In this document: positions 8,711 to 13,554 of the stretch, one piece after another | Layout of the letters: each line of letters begins with the position of its first letter | How positions within the stretch are numbered: the first letter of the stretch is position 1 | Assembly (NCBI GenBank): GCA_007132315.1 | Contig: SLOW01000095.1 | Coordinates: 1-13,554, forward strand | Origin: Opitutales bacterium | GTDB lineage: Bacteria; Verrucomicrobiota; Verrucomicrobiia; Opitutales; T3Sed10-336 | Reading direction: 5' to 3' | Length of the DNA: 13,554 nt | The notes under the pieces: generated by a model | The model's database searches: none | Seen by the model: only the letters and a program-made list of their open reading frames with translations | What the model was told of the DNA's origin: nothing | Program-made: the position numbers and the translations under genes

Positions 8711-8731
8711 GCGAGGAAAACGCCGCCTCGG

Positions 8732-9154
8732 TCAGGCTTCGCCGCTGGTGGCCGATTTCCAGCTCCGCGTGGGTTTGAGGCCGGCGGCCTTCTGTTTGGC
8801 CGCGAGCGCGTCGCGGGCCTTGGCCACCACGGCGCGGAAGGCGTCGGCATCGCGTACCGCCATATCGGCCAGGGCCTTGCGGTCGAGGCTGATGTCGGCG
8901 GCGCGCAGGCCCTCTTGAAAGCGGCTGTAACTTATCCCGGCTTCGCGGCAGGCTGCGTTGACCCGGACAATCCACAACGACCGCCAGGTGCGCTTCTTCA
9001 GGCGACGGTGCCGGTAGGCGTACTGCCCGGCGTGGGCGACCGCTTCCTTCGCGTAGCGATACAGGCGGGATTTGTTGCCGTAATACCCCTTGGCCCGCTT
9101 CAGCATTTTCTTGCGGCGGATCCGGGAGGCGGAAGAATTGGTGGCTCTAGGCAT
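8732..9154 (-). CDS. rplT: 50S ribosomal protein L20, with C-terminal extension
   Basis: L20 binds 23S rRNA early in large-subunit assembly. In enterobacteria and Bacillus it also represses its own operon by binding a leader RNA. The basic N-terminal tail (MPRATNSSASRIRRKKMLKRAKGYYG) and the segment with YAYRHRRLKKR and SLWIVRVNAACREAG (about 46-74) are diagnostic, followed by the globular part YSRFQEGLRAADISLDRKALADMA. At 140 residues it exceeds the usual about 115-120; the last about 22 residues (from AAKQKAAGLKPTRSWKS) form a lysine- and serine-containing tail absent from the typical protein. The 49-base gap from rpmI has no obvious Shine-Dalgarno sequence close to the start. The start is fixed by the conserved MPRA opening. 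Confidence 0.98.
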   Translation of the reverse strand: MPRATNSSASRIRRKKMLKRAKGYYGNKSRLYRYAKEAVAHAGQYAYRHRRLKKRTWRSLWIVRVNAACREAGISYSRFQEGLRAADISLDRKALADMAVRDADAFRAVVAKARDALAAKQKAAGLKPTRSWKSATSGEA

Positions 9155-9203
9155 GGTCGTGCTTACGTTTGAAAGTCGGAGAAATCACCCGCGGAAGCGC
9201 CCT

Positions 9204-9398
9204 TCAGCCGCCGAACGGCATGGCGCTGCGCAGCGACGGCGCGCGCGATTCGGACACCAGTTTCGGCTGGCTCAGCCGGCGCTTGCGCTTGCGACTTTTG
9301 GAGGACAGCAAGTGACGCATCCCGGGGCTCCGGCGAATCAGTTTTCCGGAGCCGGTGATCTTAAAGCGCTTGGCGATCGATTTCTTCGTTTTCTGCAT
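9204..9398 (-). CDS. rpmI: 50S ribosomal protein L35
   Basis: This 64-residue basic protein of the large subunit reads MQKTKKSIAKRFKITGSGK at the start and then contains RRSPGMRHLLSSKSRKRKRRL (residues 20-40, described here by position), the L35 signature. I chose the ATG at 9396-9398. The longer open frame, starting at GTG 9434, would add 12 residues with no homology to L35, and that GTG lies inside a hairpin and a promoter-like sequence. The gene is first in the visible operon. infC, which precedes rpmI in most bacteria, is not here; the next gene upstream is an unrelated pseudopilin gene. Confidence 0.96.
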   Translation of the reverse strand: MQKTKKSIAKRFKITGSGKLIRRSPGMRHLLSSKSRKRKRRLSQPKLVSESRAPSLRSAMPFGG

Positions 9399-9421
9399 GG
9401 CTCGAATCGGTGAAAAAGGAT

Positions 9422-9443
9422 GAATAAAACCCACCGCCGTGGG
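9422..9443 (-). terminator. small hairpin plus T-run upstream of rpmI (terminator or attenuator candidate)
   Basis: On the minus strand CCCAC-GGCG-GTGGG (9443 to 9430) forms a 5-pair hairpin with a four-base loop, followed at once by TTTTATTC. It lies between the pseudopilin stop and the rpmI start, 31 bases before the ATG. It could end the pseudopilin transcript or attenuate the ribosomal-protein operon. The stem is short, so confidence is moderate, and it overlaps the promoter candidate listed next. Confidence 0.4.
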
Positions 9444-9451
9444 CGTGTAAA
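9423..9451 (-). promoter_or_regulatory. sigma70-like promoter candidate for the rpmI operon
   Basis: TTTACA (9451-9446, five of six to TTGACA) and TTTATT (9428-9423, four of six to TATAAT) are separated by 17 bases on the minus strand. Transcription would begin near 9416 and leave a leader of fewer than 20 bases before the rpmI ATG. The spacer carries the CCCAC/GTGGG hairpin, so promoter and terminator readings of this stretch compete. Confidence 0.4.
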
Positions 9452-9507
9452 GAGAAAAGCTGGAAGAAAATCCCGCCGGAGCCCGGCCGCTTCTCTTGTG
9501 ATCCAGG

Positions 9508-10374
9508 TCAGCGGAGATAGTCGTGGCTGCCGCGCGGGGTGATGCGGCCGACGTTGGCTTCCGGGAGACGCGGGTCCATCGTGCCGGGGTGGGGTTTCTT
9601 CGGGCGCACGCTGCCGTCGGCGAACAAAAACAAGGCCGTGGTTCCCCCGCCGAAGCGGAAGTGAATGGTCCGGCTGGTGGAATCGATAAAATAAAACTCC
9701 TCCAGCATCGGATTGTCCGGCGAGGCGGGCGCCTGGAAATCGTTCACCTGGGCGCAGGTGCCAAAGACAATGACATTCGACGGCACCTCGATTTCCCCGA
9801 GCCGGCGGCCGGGGTTCTCGATCTTTTGGAAGCCGCGGTAGGTGGGGGCGCGCGGTCCCAGGTTGATGTTGTAACCGTATCCCCAACTGGCGCCCTTGAA
9901 TTTCGGTTTCCACAAAGCGCTGCCGTAGTCGAATCCCGGACACACCTCGATCCCGCCGACATGCCGGATGTAGGGATACAGGGGACTTCGCGTGCGGTCC
10001 AGTTCGCGGTTGCCTTCCCCCGCCCGGGCGCCCCCGCCCTCCTCGAAACCGAAATACCAGACCACGCCGTCTTCGGTTTCCTCGCGGTAGGGGAAAAACC
10101 GATCGTTGTGATCGATCAGATACAAATGGGTGGCGAGGCCGAGTTGGCGCAGATTCGAGGACGACTTCGCCTGCCGGGCGGAGTCCGTCGCCGCCGGAAG
10201 GACCGCCCCGGCGACCAGGGCGAACAGCACGCCGATGACTCCGATCACCGTCAGGAGCTCGATCAACGTAAAGCCGCGAGACGCCGAATGCCCGCGGCGC
10301 CGGGCGCCGCGGGCTTCCTCAATGCAGCCCCCGTCACGGTCACAGAAGTCCGCGATGACGAAAAATGGCCTCAT
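9508..10374 (-). CDS. type IV pilin-like/pseudopilin protein with prepilin N-terminus (DUF1559/H-X9-DG-related)
   Basis: The protein has 288 residues. RGFTLIELLTVIGVIGVLF (33-51) is a textbook prepilin-peptidase site: cleavage after Gly34 would leave Phe35 as the N-methylated residue, with Glu39 as the conserved Glu5 of the mature form. A hydrophobic helix follows to about residue 58. SARQAKSSSNLRQLGLATHLYLIDHNDRFFPY (70-101, cited by position) is typical of the large pseudopilin family common in Planctomycetes, Verrucomicrobia and Lentisphaerae. Near the C-terminus, FGGGTTALFLFADGSV matches the family's last motif except that the usual histidine is Phe and the spacing is longer. The leader is unusually long (34 residues) and contains FCDRDGGC; no better in-frame start was found. 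Known members are secreted or assembled through type II secretion-like machinery, but the role of this solitary copy is unknown. Confidence 0.88.
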   Translation of the reverse strand: MRPFFVIADFCDRDGGCIEEARGARRRGHSASRGFTLIELLTVIGVIGVLFALVAGAVLPAATDSARQAKSSSNLRQLGLATHLYLIDHNDRFFPYREETEDGVVWYFGFEEGGGARAGEGNRELDRTRSPLYPYIRHVGGIEVCPGFDYGSALWKPKFKGASWGYGYNINLGPRAPTYRGFQKIENPGRRLGEIEVPSNVIVFGTCAQVNDFQAPASPDNPMLEEFYFIDSTSRTIHFRFGGGTTALFLFADGSVRPKKPHPGTMDPRLPEANVGRITPRGSHDYLR

Positions 10375-10441
10375 ATTCCTACGTTATTCTCCGCTCAGCG
10401 GTTTCGACTTTTCGGTTCCCCCGAGCGATCGGCACACATTC

Positions 10442-11314
10442 TCAAACCGCGCGCCGGTTCCGGCGCCGCCGGCTCCAGACGGCGAACAGCCCCATGCCGA
10501 AACCGGCGATCAGCGCGTACGTGGACGGCTCCGGAACGGCGGTCAGTTCGCCCAGGGCGAAATAGGTCGGCGTATTGATCCATTCGCCTTCATCGGACGA
10601 TTCGAAGGCGAAGCGCAGCGACCGCGTGTCCTCGCCCAGGGCGGTCAGATCGACCTCCGTCCAATCATCGATGAGGTACGCGTCCTCTTCGTTGTCGAAA
10701 CGAAAATCGGCGAGGTAAAACGGCAGGGTCCCGGTGGGTTCGCCCTCGGCGTCGAGTCCCTGGATGCGCAGGCGGAAATAGTCTTCGTCCTCGACCGTGA
10801 ACTGTTTCGCGAAGGCGTCTCCTTCGAGCATCGAGTAATAGGCGTAGGTCGTGTTCGTCACGGTCATCGAAACCGGATGGGTTCCCTCCGGCAGGTCGAT
10901 GCCGGCGAAGATTCCTTCCGCGGCGTAGGGATAACCGATTCCGTAAATCCCGTTGTCACCGGGACCGGGGCCGGCGATCGCCGCGAACTGGTTTTCGAAA
11001 CCGCGGGTCTCCGTATCGACCACGTTCGAATAGGCCCAGCCCGCCCAGAAATCGAATCCGGACGCGTCACTGTAATACGTCTGAAACGACGCGCCCCGAC
11101 TGTTGAAACTCCCGTGCCCGAGGTCGCCGTGGGCACCGTTCCAGTAGCTGTCTTCCAGAAGGGACAGATCCTGGAAGTCGATCGTCACCGCCGCGGACGT
11201 CGTCAGCGGCGCCAAGGCCAATGAAGCCCCGGCCAGGAAACGGACCACACCGCAGCGAACAGCCGGCCGGCACCATGCGGCGGAAGAATGAAATTGAATC
11301 GTTTTCTTTTTCAT
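10442..11314 (-). CDS. secreted PEP-CTERM protein with DUF4465-like domain
   Basis: This is a 290-residue exported protein. MKKKTIQFHSS, a basic region, then VVRFLAGASLALAPLTTSAA (23-42) forms a signal peptide, probably cleaved near TSA-A. The body shows the DUF4465 pattern: WNGAHGDLGHGSFNSRGASF, then FWAGWAYSN and GFENQFAAI, followed by YGIGYP. The tail (260-290) is a complete PEP-CTERM sorting signal: VPEPSTYALI, a hydrophobic stretch GFGMGLFAVW, and a basic end RRRRNRRAV. Exosortase would cleave it and the protein would go to the surface or extracellular matrix; no exosortase gene is in the window. A longer frame begins at TTG 11353, but this lies in the -10 region of the promoter candidate, so ATG 11314 is preferred. 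The pseudopilin gene follows 67 bases downstream. The biological role is unknown. Confidence 0.9.
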   Translation of the reverse strand: MKKKTIQFHSSAAWCRPAVRCGVVRFLAGASLALAPLTTSAAVTIDFQDLSLLEDSYWNGAHGDLGHGSFNSRGASFQTYYSDASGFDFWAGWAYSNVVDTETRGFENQFAAIAGPGPGDNGIYGIGYPYAAEGIFAGIDLPEGTHPVSMTVTNTTYAYYSMLEGDAFAKQFTVEDEDYFRLRIQGLDAEGEPTGTLPFYLADFRFDNEEDAYLIDDWTEVDLTALGEDTRSLRFAFESSDEGEWINTPTYFALGELTAVPEPSTYALIAGFGMGLFAVWSRRRRNRRAV

Positions 11315-11349
11315 GTGCCGCCGAGTCTGAGGGCCATTGTGGGAGGCGG

Positions 11350-11378
11350 GCAATAAAAAAATGATAACTGAGAGTCAA
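11350..11378 (-). promoter_or_regulatory. promoter candidate for the PEP-CTERM gene
   Basis: On the minus strand TTGACT (11378-11373, five of six) and TATTGC (11355-11350, three of six) are 17 bases apart, with an AT-rich spacer containing a run of T. Transcription would start near 11343 and give a leader of about 30 bases. This is the most convincing -35 box in the right half of the window, and it lies after the comB stop. Confidence 0.5.
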
Positions 11379-11383
11379 TCTCA
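11369..11383. promoter_or_regulatory. Fur-box-like palindrome over the -35 box
   Basis: TGAGAGTCAATCTCA is a perfect inverted repeat TGAGA-N5-TCTCA. It matches the 7-1-7 Fur consensus TGATAATnATTATCA at about 10 of 14 informative positions, and covers the whole -35 box of the PEP-CTERM promoter candidate. The adjacent TGATAA (11362-11367) adds a further half-site-like sequence. Repression by a Fur-family or other dimeric regulator would be physically plausible. The identity of the regulator is inference. Confidence 0.4.
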
Positions 11384-11426
11384 CTAAATGGCGTTTTCTG
11401 CCTGCTGCTCCGTCTGACCCGCGGCA

Positions 11427-12203
11427 CTATTCCGTCTGGAATTTCGGGGGCCGCTCCGGGACGACCGCCGCCCATTCCTTCGCGGTCGCCGGGTTGTGAA
11501 CGGCGCCGTCCACGAGGCGCGGCACGATGTCATAGCGGGACATGCGGGCACACCAGGCGATATCGGCTGCCTTGCCGATTCCGGCCAGCGCGCGGCCGTT
11601 GCCGCTCCGCCTCAACACAGCGGGCAGGTCCCCCGCGTAACGTTCATACAGCACCTTGACCGCAAGGGCGGCGTCTCCCAGCCCCAGCCGCCCCTCATCC
11701 AGTTTCGCCAGCACCGCCCCGGCACCGATGGCGTCCTCCAGCGAGAACCCCGCACCGCTGCCTGCACACACCAGGAGCAAGCGCTCCGGGGTCAATTCCC
11801 GCAAAGTCGCAACCAGGGCGTCCCGATTGAGGAAGGCGCCGGGCAACACCGCCGCCGCCCGCTCACAGGCGCGCAGCGCCACGGTCCCGTTGGTTGTTGT
11901 TGTGATCACCGTGCGCCCCCGCAGATTCAAATACTCCGAGGGAGAATTTCCGAGATCGAATCCGGCGATACGCTCCCCCCGACGTTCGCCCCCGAGCAGG
12001 GCGTCGGGATGCAATTTCTTCAACTCCCGTGCCTCGTCGATATCCAGCGCCGGGAAAACCGCCTCCACGCCCGAAGCGAGAGCCGTCACCATCGTCGAGG
12101 TGGCGCGGAGCACGTCGAATACGACGCACACCGCATCCGTCAGATCCGCGGAGGAAAGAGCGGTCAGCTCGCTCGGGCAAAGTACGGCTTCAACGCGCGT
12201 CAT
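11427..12203 (-). CDS. comB: ComB-like 2-phosphosulfolactate phosphatase
   Basis: The 258-residue protein belongs to the ComB family, Mg-dependent acid phosphatases that convert 2-phosphosulfolactate to sulfolactate, a step of methanogen coenzyme M synthesis that is also widespread in bacteria where its role is less clear. Diagnostic segments are VVFDVLRATSTMVTAL (27-42) with Asp30, Arg33 and Ser36/Thr37; GGERRGERIAGFDLGNSPSEY (71-91 by position); and TTTTNGTVAL (101-110). CAGSGAGFSLEDAIGAGA follows in the C-terminal half. A much longer open frame extends upstream, but ATG 12203 begins the conserved region and has AGGA 7 bases before it. The gene is divergent from the HDAC-family gene, with 156 bases between them. 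No comA or comC is visible here. Confidence 0.9.
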   Translation of the reverse strand: MTRVEAVLCPSELTALSSADLTDAVCVVFDVLRATSTMVTALASGVEAVFPALDIDEARELKKLHPDALLGGERRGERIAGFDLGNSPSEYLNLRGRTVITTTTNGTVALRACERAAAVLPGAFLNRDALVATLRELTPERLLLVCAGSGAGFSLEDAIGAGAVLAKLDEGRLGLGDAALAVKVLYERYAGDLPAVLRRSGNGRALAGIGKAADIAWCARMSRYDIVPRLVDGAVHNPATAKEWAAVVPERPPKFQTE

Positions 12204-12359
12204 CTCCCGATCCTGACACACCGGGCCGCGGCGAGTAAACCCTGTTGTGGCGCCCGCGAACGCCGACTTCCGAAAATCCGTCCGGACCCAACCGGGGGCC
12301 GGTCGCGGAACCCGGGCTAAATACTGGCCAAGCCGCCCGGGCATCTTCATGATAGCCGT
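12204..12359. other. divergent intergenic region (comB / HDAC-family gene)
   Basis: This 156-base stretch should contain both promoters, but I see no convincing -35/-10 pair on either strand. It has an inverted repeat CCCGGGC (12311-12317) / GCCCGGG (12335-12341) with a 17-base centre containing the only AT-rich patch, TAAATACT. Each arm is itself self-complementary over CCCGGG. Confidence 0.4.
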
Positions 12360-13388
12360 ATGCCGGACGTATTTCTCAGTCGCCACCCACTGTTTCTGGA
12401 ACACGACACCGGTCCGGGCCACCCGGAGTGCGCGGACCGGCTTCGCGCCATCGACGCGGGCCTGCGCGAACGCGGACTGTTGGACGAACTGGAGGATCGA
12501 CGTCCACCGCAGGCAATGAAGGCCGATCTGCTGCGGGTGCACGACGCCGATTACATCGATTCGGTTCTGGCGTGGCGAAACCGTTCGGGTGCCCTCGACG
12601 CCGACACGGTCGTCTCTCCGGCAAGCGTCGAGGCCTCCCTGCACGCGGCGGGCGCGCTCATCGACGGCATCGACGCGGTCCTCGACAATCCGCGGCGCAC
12701 CGGCTTCTGCCTCGTTCGCCCGCCGGGACACCACGCCGAGCGCGACCGCGCCATGGGCTTCTGCCTGTTCAACAACGTCGCCGTGGGCGCGGCGCACGCC
12801 GTAGCTAAACACGGTTTACGGCGGGTCCTGATCTTCGATCCGGACGTCCACCACGGCAACGGGACACAGAACGCCTTCTACCGGCGCGGAGACGTGTTCT
12901 ACGTTTCCATCCACCAATCACCGCTGTTCCCCGGTACGGGCCGCCTGGACGAAACCGGTGCGGGCGAGGGCGCCGGCCGCAACGCGAACGTGCCCCTCCC
13001 CGCGGGCCTGGGAGACCCGGAATACCTCCACATTACCGAAAACCTCCTGCTGCCCCTGATCGCCGAATACCGTCCCGAACTGGTCCTCTTTTCCGCTGGA
13101 TTCGACGCCCACCTCCGAGATCCGCTCGCACAAATGGAGGTCACCGACGACGGATTTCTCAGGATGTACGGTATGATCGTCTCAACCCTCTCGGCCCGAG
13201 GCATCCCCTTTCTGTGCACCCTCGAAGGCGGTTACTCGCTGGACGTTATTCGGGAGACCGTGCCCGCCCTGATCGAATCCGTGTTCCGGGAACGCTTCCC
13301 CGAGCCTGGGCGCCTCGAGCCGGCGCACGAATCGGCGCGGGCGGCGGTGACCTTTCTTTCGGGACGGACCGGAAACCGGGAGCGGTAA
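12360..13388 (+). CDS. histone-deacetylase-family amidohydrolase (class II-like/acetylpolyamine amidohydrolase-like)
   Basis: This 342-residue zinc hydrolase has the arginase/deacetylase fold. Bacterial members remove acetyl groups from lysines, polyamines or other small amides. The opening FLEHDTGPGHPECADRL (12-28) is the family N-terminus. The catalytic residues are all present: His124-His125 in RPPGHHAE, Asp160, Asp162 and His164 in FDPDVHHGNGTQ (Asp162 and His164 as zinc ligands), Asp249 in SAGFDAH as the third zinc ligand, and Tyr292 in LEGGYS as the transition-state residue. NANVPLPAG (208-216) and FSAGFDAH keep the usual order. The usual 'DWDVHHG' reads DPDVHHG here. The start lacks a clear Shine-Dalgarno sequence, but nothing upstream fits the family better. 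Which substrate it deacetylates cannot be decided from this window. Confidence 0.94.
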   Translation: MPDVFLSRHPLFLEHDTGPGHPECADRLRAIDAGLRERGLLDELEDRRPPQAMKADLLRVHDADYIDSVLAWRNRSGALDADTVVSPASVEASLHAAGALIDGIDAVLDNPRRTGFCLVRPPGHHAERDRAMGFCLFNNVAVGAAHAVAKHGLRRVLIFDPDVHHGNGTQNAFYRRGDVFYVSIHQSPLFPGTGRLDETGAGEGAGRNANVPLPAGLGDPEYLHITENLLLPLIAEYRPELVLFSAGFDAHLRDPLAQMEVTDDGFLRMYGMIVSTLSARGIPFLCTLEGGYSLDVIRETVPALIESVFRERFPEPGRLEPAHESARAAVTFLSGRTGNRER

Positions 13389-13424
13389 CACGGTGCACCG
13401 TGTGAAAAAATCCGTCTTTTTTTT
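13388..13424 (+). terminator. perfect 16-base palindrome and T8 run after the HDAC-family gene
   Basis: ACACGGTGCACCGTGT (13388-13403) is a perfect palindrome starting on the last base of the TAA stop. As RNA it gives a 6-pair stem with a TGCA loop. Then come AAAAAA (13405-13410), TCCGTC, and eight T (13417-13424), which can form a second weak A/T stem. Together this looks like an intrinsic terminator, although the T-run is 13 bases beyond the first stem. The palindrome could instead be a protein-binding site. Confidence 0.5.
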
Positions 13425-13434
13425 AATTCACCGC

Positions 13435-13463
13435 TTGCAACGTTCCACCGCTCGTGATCTACT
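13435..13463 (+). promoter_or_regulatory. promoter candidate in the right-end tail
   Basis: TTGCAA (13435-13440, four of six) and TCTACT (13458-13463, four of six) are 17 bases apart, just after the T-run. The predicted start of transcription, near 13470, coincides with the first base of the multi-part hairpin at 13471. This agreement raises confidence despite the imperfect boxes. Confidence 0.45.
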
Positions 13464-13470
13464 GTAGGCA

Positions 13471-13554
13471 TTAGCTTTACTTTCCTCCGCACAGCGGAGG
13501 TTTGGGGTAACTAAGAAAGCAAAGGGTGGACCGTTTAGGGGTAGGCGGTCCACC
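13471..13554 (+). ncRNA. candidate structured leader or small RNA, cut by window edge
   Basis: There is no coding frame in these 84 bases, but strong pairing. Hairpin 1: TTAG 13471-13474 with CTAA 13511-13514; a CT bulge (13475-13476); TTAC 13477-13480 with GTAA 13507-13510; an asymmetric internal loop (TTT against TTTGGG); and CCTCCGC 13484-13490 with GCGGAGG 13494-13500 around an ACA loop. A purine-rich linker follows (13515-13524), then hairpin 2: GGTGGACCG 13525-13533 with CGGTCCACC 13546-13554, nine perfect pairs with a 12-base G-rich loop. I could not match it to a riboswitch or RNA class I know. It may be the leader of a gene beyond the right edge, or a free RNA. Confidence 0.45.

Noticed and set aside
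7682..9172. 496-residue open frame on the plus strand opposite pheS/rplT
   Set aside because: It spans two unrelated, well-recognised genes on the other strand, as expected for a shadow frame.
12204..12812. Upstream extension of comB to a 461-residue protein
   Set aside because: The extra 203 residues overlap the HDAC-family gene antisense and share nothing with ComB; ATG 12203 has a Shine-Dalgarno sequence and starts the conserved region.
13471..13554. c-di-GMP (GEMM-I) or tmRNA assignment for the right-end structure
   Set aside because: Fragments such as GCAAAGG and GGGGTAGG resemble parts of GEMM-I, but the order and required conserved bases do not fit; tmRNA ends are absent.
1..13554. 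Mobile element, CRISPR array, defence system or biosynthetic cluster
   Set aside because: No transposase, integrase, Cas protein, repeat array, toxin-antitoxin pair or modular synthase is visible; the region is a chromosomal housekeeping segment.

Overview
The window is GC-rich (by eye, about 60-65% G+C) bacterial chromosomal DNA with tightly packed, conserved housekeeping genes. The best guess for the host is Verrucomicrobiota or a related PVC lineage. Three points support this: a solitary large pseudopilin of the DUF1559/H-X9-DG type, a PEP-CTERM exosortase substrate, and weak or absent Shine-Dalgarno sequences at many starts. The assignment is inferred from gene content, not proven. I found no transposase, integrase, CRISPR array, rRNA or tRNA gene.

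Left part, plus strand (1-1837): the 3' part of a DUF985 cupin gene enters from the left edge, followed by a stand-alone fold-type I PLP aminotransferase. A convergent gap (1838-1985) holds two palindromic modules of REP type.

Centre, minus strand (1986-9398, read right to left): rpmI (L35), rplT (L20), pheS, pheT, gatC, gatA and gatB form one probable translation operon. Junctions are tight: pheS/pheT overlap in ATGA, pheT and gatC are 2 bases apart, gatC and gatA 15, gatA and gatB 4. It joins two large-subunit ribosomal proteins, both phenylalanyl-tRNA synthetase subunits and the whole tRNA-dependent amidotransferase. infC, the usual leader gene of rpmI-rplT, is absent. A hairpin with a T-run and a promoter-like sequence overlap just before rpmI.

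Right-centre, minus strand (9508-12203): a pseudopilin gene, a secreted DUF4465/PEP-CTERM gene with its own promoter and a Fur-box-like palindrome, and a comB-like 2-phosphosulfolactate phosphatase gene. The first two belong to the cell-envelope and surface programme.

Right end, plus strand (12360-13554): a histone-deacetylase-family amidohydrolase, divergent from comB, then a 166-base non-coding tail. The tail holds a 16-base perfect palindrome at the stop codon, a promoter-like pair, and from the predicted transcription start a multi-part hairpin followed by a perfect 9-base-pair stem at the window edge. This tail is the best candidate in the window for something undescribed: a structured leader RNA or small RNA whose downstream partner lies outside the window.
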